Below, in pieces: positions 1-10,797 of a DNA stretch of 64,000 nucleotides (the stretch's first letter is position 1; each line of letters starts with the position of its first letter). The stretch is from the NCBI RefSeq assembly GCF_042752395.1, contig NZ_JBHYXZ010000030.1:6559-70558 (forward strand), in the 5' to 3' direction. Below the pieces are notes generated by a model. That model worked only from the letters and a program-made list of their open reading frames with translations, was not told the origin of the DNA and searched no databases. Source of the stretch: Actinosynnema sp042752395 (GTDB taxonomy: Bacteria; Actinomycetota; Actinomycetes; Mycobacteriales; Pseudonocardiaceae). The position numbers and the translations under genes are program-made.

Positions 1-3000
1 AGGACCACGGTCCGGACGCGGTCGAGGTAGGTCGGGAAGTCCTCGTCGGGATCGACCGTCACGCGCACCGCGAGGGTGTTGACGAAGAACCCGACCACCG
101 GCGCGAGGTCCGGGTGCGACCGGCCGGACACGGGCACGCCGATCACCACGTCCCGCTCACCGGAGTGGCGGGCCAGCAGGAGGCTGTAGACGGCCAGGTA
201 GAGCATGAAGTCGGTGGCGCCGGCCCGGGCGCGGAGGCGTTCCAGCACGGCCAGGTCGTCCGCCGGGACGACGCGGGTACACTGCTCGGCCTCGACGGCG
301 GGAGCCTCGCCCCTGGTGCCGCGGGATCGCGGCCAGGACGACACCGTGCCGTCGAGCGTGCGGCGCCAGTACGCCAGGTCGTCCGCGCCGTGCCGCTCCA
401 CCAGATCCCGGTGCCACACCGCGTAGTCCGCGTACCGGACGTCCAGCGGCGGCAGCGAGGCAGCCTCCGGGTCGCCGCCGGCCCGGTACAGGGCCCACAG
501 CTCACCGTCCACGACGTCCAGGGACCACTCGTCGATCGCGATGTGGTGCGCGACGAACACGACCACGTGCCGGTCCGGCGCGGTTCGCCAGACGTCCACC
601 CGCAGCACCGGCCCGGCGGTCAGGTCGAACGGGCGGGCCACCGCCTGCTCGACCAGCCCCGCCAGGTCGGCCTCGGCCACGTCCCGCGCGACCAGGCGGC
701 CGGGCGTGACCTCGCGGACGCGTTGCCGGACCCGGCCGTCCGCGTCCACGTGCAGCGTGGTGCGGAGCGACTCGTGCCGGTCGAGGAGGGCGTCCACGGA
801 CGCGGCGAGCACGGCCAGGTCGAGGTCGCCCTCCACCTCGTAGCCCCACGGCACGTGGTAGGTGGAGCTGTCCGGGCTGAGTTGCCACAGGAACCACTGC
901 CGCTCCTGGGCGTGCGACGCGGGCAGGTCCCCGGACGCCGGCCGGTCCACCCGGGCGATCGGCTCGACCGCGCCGGCCGCCGCACGCGCGTCGACCAGCT
1001 CCGCCTGGGCGGCCACCGTCGGGCGGGCGAACACCTCGTGCAGCGACAGGTCGACCGCCAGTTCCGCGCCGACCCGCATCGCCAACCGCACGGCCAGCAG
1101 CGAATGCCCGCCGAGGGTGAAGAAGTCGTCGTGCACACCGATCTCGGACACGCCCAGCAAGGCGCGCCACACCTCGGCGACCCGCCGCTCGGTCCCGGTG
1201 CGCGGGGCCACCACGTCACGACGCGCCGGTTGCGCCTCGACGTCGTCCGGCACGGTCAGCGCGGCGCGGTCGAGCTTGCCGCCCACCGTCATCGGCAGCG
1301 CGTCGAGCACCACGAGCACGTTCGGGACCGCCGCCGCCGGCAGCCGGGCGGCGAGGTGGTCGCGGACGTCGTCCCGGTCCACCGGGGCACCGCCCGCCGC
1401 GACCAGGTGCGCGACCAGCCGCAACCGGCCGTCGGGCGCGGGCCGCGCGGTCACGGCCGCCGCCTCGACCGCCGGGTGGGCGCGCAGCACGGCCTCGACC
1501 TCTTCCGGTTCGACCCGCTGGCCGAGGATCTTGACCTGGAAGTCGCCGCGCCCGAGGAACTCGATCTGGCCGTCCGGCGTGTACCGGCCGAGGTCGCCCG
1601 TCCGGTAGAGCCGGCTGCCCGGCTCGCCCCAGGGGTTCGGCACGAACACCGCCGCCGTCGCCGCCGGGCGGTTCACGTAACCCCGGCCCACGCCGGGACC
1701 GCCGATCACGATCTCCCCGGCCGCGCCCGGCGCGACCAGCGACAGGGTCTCGTCCACCAGGTAGGCCCGCACGTTGCCGTACGGCCGGCCGATCACCGGC
1801 GCACCGTGCGCGCCGATGTCGGCGAACGTCGCGTCGACCGCGGCCTCGGCGGGGCCGTAGGTGTTGTGCGCCGCCACGGCGGGGCGCGAGCGCAGCTCCC
1901 GCCACAGGTCGGGCGGGCACGCCTCGCCGCCGATCGCGATCAGCTTCGGCGGGTGCGGCGCGTCCAGCAGACCCGCCTCCACCATCAACTGCACCTGTGA
2001 GGTGGTGGCGTCGATGACGTCCACCGCCCGTCGCGGGTTCTGGGCGCGCTCCACCAGCAGGCGCGGGTCGCGGGCCTCCGAGCCGGACAGCACCAGCAGC
2101 CGGTGGCCGTCCAGCAGCGGGAGGACCTGTTCGAGGAAGAAGTCGGAGATGAACGCGGACGTCCCGGTCAGCACGCGCGCCTGCCGCCCGGGGTCGATCC
2201 CGCCCCGGCGCAGGCGCGGCAGCAGGAGCGCTTCGGCGAAGTTCGCCAGGCCGCCGTGGTCGACCATCACGCCCTTGGGCCGGCCCGTCGAGCCGGACGT
2301 GTACATGACGTACGCCAGGTCGCGCGGCCCCACGCGGGGCAGCTCCACGTCCGGCGCGTCGGCGTCGGCGTCCGGGGACAGGGTCGGACGCGGGCCGAGG
2401 TCGGCCGTCTCGCGTGACACGACCACGGCCGGGTCGGTGTCGTCCAGCATCACCCGCAGGCGGGCGGGCGGCAGCTCCGGGTCCAGCGGCAGGAACGCCG
2501 CGCCGGCCTTCCACGCCGCCCACACCGCGACGATCGCGTCCACGCCCGGCCGCAGGTGCAGGCCCACCACGTCGCCGCGCCGCACGCCGGTCGCGGCCAG
2601 GCGCCGCGCCAGGGACTCGCTGCGCGCGTCCAGCCCGGCGAAGGTCAGCTCGTCGCCGCCCGACTCGACCGCCACCGCGGCCGGCCACCGTGCGGCCCGC
2701 TCGCGCAGCAGCTCGTGCACCGGCAGCCCGGACACGGGCGCGTCCGTGCCCTGCCAGGAGGCGAGCAGCCGCTCCTCCTCGGGTCCCAGCAGGGACGCCG
2801 CGCCGTGGTGCGCCGCGCCGTCGGCGGTCATGGCCCGCAACGACCGCAGGTGGCTGTCCCGCAACCGGGTGACCTGGCCGGCGGTGAGGCCGTCGAGCGC
2901 GTAGTCGATCTCCAGCAGCATCCCGTCCGCGCCGGGTTCGTGGCTGAAGGTCACGTCCAGCGGGAAGTTGGTGCGCGCCACGCCGGGCAGCACCGGGTCC

Positions 3001-6000
3001 GCGCCGGCCTGGTCGAGCGTGCCGTCCGTCGCGAGCCGCGCGATCCGGTGGAAGTTGTTGTAGGTGACGTTGCTGTGGAACAGCGGCCCGCCGCCGCCCA
3101 GCTCCCGTTGCAGCGCCGCCATCGGGTAGCGGCGGTGCGGGAGCAGGTCGCGTTCGGCGGCGTGGACCGCGCGGGCGAGGTCGTGCCAATCGCCCTCGGG
3201 CAACCGCACCCGCAGGGGCACGGTGTTGAGGAACAGGCCGCGCGCCTCCGCGCCGTCGGCCTCCTCCAGCCGCCCGTTGGCGGTCAGGCCGACCAGCACG
3301 TCGGTCGAGCCGGTGACCAGGCCGAGCACCTTGAGGTGCGCGGCGAGCACGACGGTCTTGAGCGACACCCCGGCGCGCCCGGCGAACTCCTCCAGGCCGC
3401 GCAGCAACTCGGCGGGCAACGGCGTGGTCAACGACCCGTGGCCCGCGGCCTCGTCGCGCTCGTGGCGCTCACCGGCGACCGTGTCGCCGGCCAGGTGATC
3501 GGCGGCCGGGTACCCGCCGGGCCACCGGGCGATCCGGCCGTCCGGCGCGTCGGCGAGGCGGGACCGCCAGTAGTCCCGGCTCTCCGGCGAGTCCAGGGCG
3601 GCCCGTTCGGCGGCGACGAAGTCGCGGTACGTCGAGCGCAGCGGCTCGACCGGCGGGCGTTCGCCGGCGAGCAGGCGGTGGTAGCGGTCGGTGATCTCGG
3701 CCAGGGTGGAGACCACGCTCCAGCCGTCCAGGATGGAGTGGTGCTCGGTGATGGTCCACTGGAAGGAGTGGTCGGACAGCACGTGCACGGCCATCCGGCA
3801 CAGCGGGGCCTCGGCCAGGTCGAACCGGGCCGCCTGCTGCTCCCGGACGTGGTCCAGCAACACCGCGCGCCGCTGCTCGGCGGAGGCGTCCCGCAGGTCG
3901 ACCACGGTGAACGGCACCTCGACGGCGGCGTGCACCAGTTGCAGCGGCTCGCTGAACGCCACCAGGTCGAACGACGTGCGCAGCACCGGGTGGCGGGCCA
4001 CGACCTGGGCGACCGCCTCCCGGAACGCCGCCTCGGCGAAGCGGCCGGCCAGGCGCATCGTCTCCACGTTGTGGTACGGGTTGCGCGCCCGGTCGCGCTC
4101 CATCTCGTAGACCATGCCGACCTGGAGCTGCGCCATCGGGTACGCGTCGACCAGCCCGGACGGCAGCAGCGCGCGGTCGGCCTCGGCCACGAGCGAGAAC
4201 GGGCTGGTGGCCGGGAGGTCCGCCGCCGCGCCGGTCGCCGCGGTCGTCGCCAGCTCGGCCAGGGTGGGCGCGTCGAGCAGGTCCGACAACCGCAGCGAGA
4301 TCCCCGCGTCGCGCGCCCGGCCGAGGATCTGGATGCTGCGGATCGAGTCGCCGCCCAGGTCGAAGAAGTTGTCGTGCCGCCCCACCCGGTCCACGCCCAG
4401 CACCCGGCGCCAGATGTCGGCCAGCAGCTCCTCGACCTCGCCGACCGGGGGGACGTACCGCTGCCCCATCTCCGGGCGGTGCGCGTCGGGTTCGGGCAGC
4501 GCGCGGCGGTCCACCTTGCCCTGCGGGGTCAGCGGCAACGCGGCCAGCGTCACGAAGTGCCGCGGGATCATGTAGTCCGGCAGCCGGCCGCCGAGCCAGG
4601 CCCGCAGCTCGTCCGCGGCGGGCGGCGCGTCGTCGGGCACGAGGTAGGCGACCAGGTCGGTCCGCCCCTCGGCGTCGGTGTGCGGGGTGACGGCGGCCTC
4701 CAGCAGCCCGGGGTGGCCGGCGAGGACGTTCTCGATCTCCCCCGTCTCGATCCGGTAGCCGCGGACCTTGACCTGCGCGTCGCCCCGGCCCAGGTACTCC
4801 AGCCCGCCGCGGGCGTTCCAGCGGGCCAGGTCGCCGCTGCGGTACAGCCGCGCGCCCTCCGCGCCGGACAGGTGGTCGGGCACGAACCGCTGCGCGGTCA
4901 GCGCGGGACGTGCCACGTAACCGCGGGTCACGCCGGCCCCGGAGACGTGCAGCTCGCCGGTGACGCCGACCGGGCAGGGCATCCCGTGCTCGTCCAGCAC
5001 GTGCGCGCCGAGGTCCGGCAGCGGACGCCCGATCGGGCTCACGTCGCCGTCCACGTGGCCCGCGTCCAGCTCCAGGTACGTGACGTGGACGGTGGTCTCG
5101 GTGATCCCGTACATGTTGACCAGCAGCGGCGCGGCGTACCCGTGCCGGGACGCCCACCGCCGCACCGACGGCCGGTGCAGCGCCTCGCCGCCGAACACCA
5201 CGGCGCGCAGCGCGAGGTCGCCGCCCAGCCGCTCGTCGGCCGTCTCGAACTGGCGGAACGCCGAGGGCGTCTGGCTCAGGATCGTCACGCGCTCGTCGCG
5301 CACCAGCCGGTGGAACGCCTCCACGTCCCGGCTCACCGCGTGCGGCACCACCACGAGCCGGCCGCCGGTGGTCAACGCGCCCCACATCTCCCACACGGAG
5401 AAGTCGAACGCGAAGCTGTGGAACAGCGACCACACGTCGTCCGGCCCGAACGGCAGCCACTCGCGCACGCCGCGCACCAGCCGCACCACGTTCCGGTGCG
5501 TCACCACCGTCCCCTTGGGACGCCCGGTCGACCCCGACGTGAAGATCACGTAGCACCCGTGGTCCGGCCCCGCGGCCGGCAGGTCCACGTCCCCGGCGTC
5601 GGGCACGTCGTCGAGGTCGACCTGCTCCCACAGCCCCTCCGGGACGGCGGCCGCGGTCTCCGCGTGCACCACGACCAGCGGCGCGCCGACGTCCCGCAGC
5701 ATGAAGTCCATGCGGTCGGCCGGGAACGCCGTGTCCAGCGGCACGTACACCCCGCCCGCGCGCAGCACCGCCAGGCACGCCACCACGGTCTGCCACGACC
5801 GCTCCACGCACACCCCGACGCACACCTCCGGGCCGACGCCCAGGCGCCGCAGGCGGCGGGCCAGCGCGTCGGCGCGGTCGGCCAGTTCGCGGTAGGTCAG
5901 GGTGATGCCGTCGGTCAGCGCCGGCGCGTCGGGGCGTTCGGCGGTCACGGCCGCCACCAGGTCGTGCACCGTCGCCGCGCCGGGCACCACCGTCGCGGGC

Positions 6001-7533
6001 CGCGACCACTCGGCCAGCCGGCGGGCCTCGTCACCGGAGACCAGCGCGACCCGGGTGTGGCGGGCGGCGGGCTCGGCGGTCATCGCGCCGATCGCGCGCA
6101 GGTGGTGGTCGCGCAGCAGGGTGACCTGGTCGCGGGTGAGCTTGCGGGTGTCGTACTCCAGTTCCAGGCGCAGCTCCGCGGAACCGGCCTCGCGGCTGAA
6201 CGACACCAGCAGCGGGAAGCTCGTGCGGCTGGAGCCGGTGGACCCCTGGTCGCCGGCGTCGAGCCGCCACGCGCCGTCGCCCTCGGCCAGCCGGCCGAAC
6301 CGGTGGAAGTCGTTGTAGACGAAGCCCACGTCGAACAGCGACCCGCCGCCGAGTTCGCGCTGGAGCGCGGCCATCGGGTAGCGGCGGTGCGGCAGGGCGT
6401 CGTGCTCGGCCGCGAGGACGGCGCGGGCCAGGTCCTCCCAGCTCGCGTCCGGCAGCGCGACGCGGAACGGGAGGGTGTTGAGGAACAGGCCGCGCACCTC
6501 CGCGCCGTCCGCCTCCTCCAACCGCCCGTGCGAGGACAGGCCGATCGTCACGTCGCCCGGCCGGCCGGTGGCGGTGGCGATCACCTTGAGGTGCGCGGCG
6601 AGCAGCGCGGTCTTGACCGGGACGCCGGCCCGGCGGGCGAAGTCCTCGACGGCCGCCCGCCGCTCGGCGGACAGCGTGGTGACCAGCGAGCCGTGGCCCA
6701 GCTCCTCGTCGCGGTCGTGCCGCTCGCCGGGCACGGTGTCGCCCAGCGCCTCGGGCGCGGCGACCGACCAGCGCGGCAGCGGGCTGCCCTCGCTGCCGGC
6801 GAGCAGGTCGTGCCAGTAGGCGCGGGCGGCCGGCGAGGACAGGGCCTCGCGCTCGGCGGCGATGAAGTCGCGGTAGTGGGAGCGCAGCGGTCCGGGTCGG
6901 GGGTCGCGCCCGGCCAGCAGCTCCTCGTAGGTGGTGCTGATCTCGGCGAGGGTGGAGGTCAGGCTCCAGCCGTCGAGGATCGCGTGGTGCTCGGTGACGG
7001 TCCACTGGAACGCGTCGTCGGACAGCACGTGCACGCCCATCCGGCACAGCGGCGCGACGGTCGGGTCGAAGGCGGTGCGCCGTTCGACGGCCACGTGCTC
7101 GTCCACCGCCGCGCGCCCCGCGTCCGGCGCCGTCCCGCGCAGGTCCACCACGGTCAGCGGGATCTCGACGTCCCGGTGCACGAGCTGCGTCGGCACGCGG
7201 TAGCGGCTCAGGTCGAACGACGTCCGCAGGACCGGGTGCCGTGCGGTCACGCGGGCCAGCGCCTCGCGGAAGGCCGCCGCGTCGAACGCGCCGGTCAGCC
7301 GCATGGTGTGGACGTTGTGGTACGGGGTGCGGCCGGGGTCGCGCTCCATCTCGAAGACCATGCCCGCCTGGAGTTCCGCCATCGGGTAGGCGTCCTCCAG
7401 GCCGTCCGGGAGCAGCGCGCGGTCGTCGTCGTCCAGCAGCGAGAAGGGCTCCGAGCGCGGCCCCTCCTCGACGCCGCCCCCGAGCGCGGCCGCGCGCCCC
7501 GCCCGGGGGGGGGGGGCCCCCCCCGGCCCCCCC
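1..7533 (-). CDS. NRPS2, downstream part: C-A-T-C-A-T-C (partial at both ends)
   Basis: This is the same reading frame as the 7544-10790 segment on the other side of the assembly gap, and very probably the same gene. It runs off the left edge without a stop. Reading leftward: condensation domain C4 (EHHAILDGWS near 6990), adenylation domain A4 (FTSGSTGRPKG near 5530), carrier T4 (LGGDSIRS near 4345), C5 (EHHSILDGWS near 3740), A5 (YTSGSTGRPKG near 2290), T5 (LGGHSL near 1105) and the start of C6 (HHIAIDEWS near 540). A4 pocket residues read D-F-W-S-V-G-M-V-H-K, a threonine-type code. A5 has Ser where Asp235 is expected and acidic residues at three other pocket positions, so its substrate is not predictable; a basic or beta-amino acid is a guess. 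T5 is a standard LGGHS carrier feeding an LCL-like C6, unlike the LGGDS carriers upstream. No epimerase or thioesterase is visible. Confidence 0.93.
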
Positions 7534-7543
7534 NNNNNNNNNN
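7534..7543. other. Assembly gap (10 N) inside NRPS2
   Basis: Ten N. The left flank (about 7500-7533) is G/C homopolymer and unlikely to be real coding sequence. Minus-strand translations on both sides resemble the same T-C linker (GGVEVGSGS around 7555-7580, GGVEEGPRS around 7452-7480), so the two contig ends probably overlap and no module need be missing. Confidence 0.95.
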
Positions 7544-10500
7544 ACACTTCAACTGAGCCGCTCCCCACCTCGACCCCCCCGCAGCGCGCGGCGCCGAGCC
7601 CGGCCGGGGTCGGGTGCGCCAGCAGCGTCGCCAGCGCGGCGGGCAGCCCCGCCTCCCGCGCCTCGCCGAGGACCTGGATGCTGCGGATGGAGTCGCCGCC
7701 CAGGTCGAAGAAGTCGTCGTGCCGCCCGACCCGGTCCACGCCCAGCACCCGGCGCCAGATGTCGGCCAGCAGCTCCTCGACCTCGCCGACCGGGGCGACG
7801 AACTCCTGCGCCACGTCGGGGCGCACCTCGTCGGGCTCCGGCAGCGCGCGCCGGTCCACCTTCGCGTTCGCGGTGAGCGGCATCGCGTCGAGGAAGACGA
7901 ACAGCCGGGGCACCATGTACGCGGGCAACCGCGCGCCGAGCCACGCCCGCACCCGGTCGCCGGCCGGCGCCTCGCCGTCGGCCACCAGGTAGGCCACCAG
8001 GTCCACGCCGGCGGCCGTGTTGGCGCGCGTCACCACGACGCACTCGCGCACGTCGGGGTGGTCGCGCAGGGCCGACTCGACCTCGCCCAGCTCCACCCGG
8101 TACCCGCGCACCTTCACCATGTGGTCGGTGCGGCCCAGGAACTCGACCAGGCCGTCCACGGACCAGCGGCCCCGGTCGCCGGTGCGGTACAGCCGCTCGC
8201 CGGGCCGGAACGGGTGCGGCAGGAACCGCTCCGCCGACAGCGCGGGCCGCCCCAGGTACCCGCGCGCCAGGCACGGGCCCGACACGTACAGCTCGCCGGG
8301 CGACCCGACCGGGACCGGCATGCCGACCTCGTCGAGCACCCACACCTCGGTGTTCGCCAACGGCACGCCCAGCGGCAGCGGTCCCGAGGGCACGTCACCG
8401 CGCCGGAACGAACCGCACACCGAGAACGTCGTGGTCTCCGTCGGACCCCAGCAGTTGACCAGCTCCAACTCCGGGCAGCGCTCCAGGATCCGCACCACGT
8501 GCTGCGGCGAGACGGTCTCGCTGCCGGTCAGGAAACGCCGCAACCCGTCGAACGCCTGCGGCTCGTGGTCCACGAGCAACGCGAACAGCGACGCCGTCGC
8601 GTGCAGCACCGTCACACCGGACTCGGCCACCCACCGCGCGATCTCCGCCGGCCCGTAGCGCACTGCGGGCGCGAGCACCAACCGCGCGCCGGCGACCAAG
8701 GGCGCCCACACCTCGAAGGTGGACACGTCGAACGACGACGGGGCGATCTGCAACACCGTGTCGTCCGCCCGGACCGTCATGGTGTCGCCGCCGTGCAGCA
8801 GCTCGACCACGTTGCGGTGCCGCGTCACCACGCCCTTGGGCTGCCCCGTCGAGCCCGACGTGAAGATGACGTAGCAGCCGTTGTCCAACCCGGCCCCGCC
8901 CGGCAGGTCCTCCGCGCTGCCGTCGGCCCACAGCTCGTCGCCCACGACCAGCACCCGCCACGGACCGGCGGGGACGGCGGGCGCGGCGGTGGGCGCGGCC
9001 AGCACGAGCCCGGTCCCGGCCTGCCGGAGCATGAACTCCAGGCGCGCGGTCGGGAAGTCGGGGTCCAGCGGCACGTACAGGCCGCCGGCCTTGAGCACGG
9101 CCAGCCAGGTGACGACCATCTCCACCGACCGCCCGACGCAGACCCCGACCGCGCTGTCGACCCCGACACCGAGGTCGCGCAGCCGGCGCGCCAGCCGGTT
9201 CGCCCGCGCGTTCAACTCCCCGTACGACAGCGACACCTCACCCGACACCACCGCCACCGAATCGGGCGCCGCCGCCGCACGCTCCTCCACCATCCGGTGC
9301 ACCAACACCTGCGGGACGTCGGCCACCGTCGAGTTCCACGACTCCAGCAACGACCGCTCGTCCTCGCCCAGCAACGGCACCCAGCGGTGCGCGGCGTCCG
9401 GGGCCCCCACCATCTCCGCCAACACCCGCAGGTAGTAGTCGCGCAGGGCGGCGAGCTGCACGGCGGGGAACGCCCGCGCGTCGTACTCCAGTTGCAGGCA
9501 CAGGCCGTCGAGGCCCGGTTCCCGGCCGAACGCGACGACCAGGGCGAAGTGCGTGCGCGAGACGTCGGCGACGGCCTGCTCCCCGGCGTCGGCGTCGTCG
9601 CCCGCCGCCTCGGTGATCTGCTGGAAGTCGGTGTAGACGAAGTTGGTCTCGAACAGCGGCGAGCCGCCCAGCTCCCGTTGCAGCACGCCCATCGGGTAGC
9701 GCCGGTGCGGCAGCAGGGCGTTCTCGGCGTCGAACACGGACCGGACCAGGTCGCGCCAACCGCCGTCGGGCAACGCGACGCGGAACGGCACGGTGTTGAC
9801 GAACAGGCCGCACACGTCGGCCCCGCCCTCGACCTCCAGCCGCCCGTTGGCGGTGAGCCCGACCACCACGTCCCGGGAACCGGTGACCAGGCTCATCACC
9901 TTCACGTGCGCGGCCAGCAGCACCGCCTTCACCGGCACCCGCCACTGCCGCGCCAGCTCGCGGAGCGCGGACTCCAGCTCCCCGCCCAGGGGCGTGATCA
10001 GCGAGCCGTAGCCCCGGCTCTCGTCCCGGACGTGCCGCTCCCCGTCGACCGGCCCGGCGGTCAACGCCACCGCCCGGTCGGCGGGCCAGCGCGGCAGGCG
10101 GCTGTCCGGCGGCTCCGTCAGGAGGGTGCGCCAGAAGTCGTTGCTCTCCGGCGAGGCCAGGGCCTCCCGCTCGGCGGCGACGTAGTCGGCGTAGGTCGAG
10201 CGCAGCGGCGCGGCCACCAGCGCCTCGCCCGCCAGGAGCCGCCGGTAGGAGCCGATCAGCTCGGCGACGACCGACGCCAGGCTCCAGCCGTCGAGGATGG
10301 CGTGGTGCTCGGTGAGCGTCCACTGGAACGCGTCGTCGGACAGCACGTGCACGCCCATCCGGCACAGCGGCGGCACGGACAGGTCCAGCGGGGTGCGCCG
10401 CTCGGCGACGACGTAGGCCGACACCGCGTCACGGGCGGCGCTCGGGCTCGTGCCGCGCAGGTCGGCCACGACCAGCGGCACCTCGGCGGCGCCGTAGACC

Positions 10501-10790
10501 AGTTGCATCGGCTCGCTGAAGCCGACCAGGGCGAACGAGGTGCGCAGGACGGGGTGCCGGGCGACGACGGCGGCCACCGCGTCGCGGAAGCACCGCTCGT
10601 CGAACGGCGCGGCGATCCGCAGGGTGTGCACGTTGTGGTACGGCAGCCGGTCCGGGTCCCGCTCCATCTCGTAGACCATGCCGACCTGCAGCTCCGACAT
10701 CGGGTAGGCGTCCTCCAGCCCACCCGGCAGGAACGGCCCGTCCTCGGCCGCTCCGCCGTCCCGCGTCACCTCGTCCGCCCGGCTGTGCAT
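7544..10790 (-). CDS. NRPS2, N-terminal part: C-A-T (partial at assembly gap)
   Basis: Starts at ATG 10790, 7 nt after the NRPS1 stop, with purine-rich GGCGGTGA upstream; an in-frame GTG at 10769 is an alternative. The protein begins almost directly with the condensation domain (DAYPMSELQVGMVYEM near residue 25, EHHAILDGWS near residue 160). The adenylation domain has its FTSGSTGQPKG core near residue 640 and carrier T3 (LGGDSIRSIQV) lies near residue 1030. Pocket residues read D-V-F-H-L-G-C-T-F-K, which differs from NRPS1 A2 only at the second position; I do not recognise the substrate. The A10 motif is NAKVDRR, keeping the catalytic Lys but with Ala for the usual Gly. The C domain resembles DCL/dual-type domains rather than LCL. 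The frame continues through the N run into the next segment. Confidence 0.93.
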
Positions 10791-10797
10791 CCGTCGA

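Noticed and set aside
7534..7543. A whole NRPS module missing in the gap
   Set aside because: Both gap flanks resemble the same linker, so an overlap explains the data better; kept open only until resequenced.
2556..7556. Very long plus-strand open frame of over 1600 codons
   Set aside because: It is antisense to NRPS2 modules with clear C, A and T motifs, crosses the N gap, and has low-complexity Gln/Val/Arg/His-rich composition with no domain. Long antisense frames are common in GC-rich genes.
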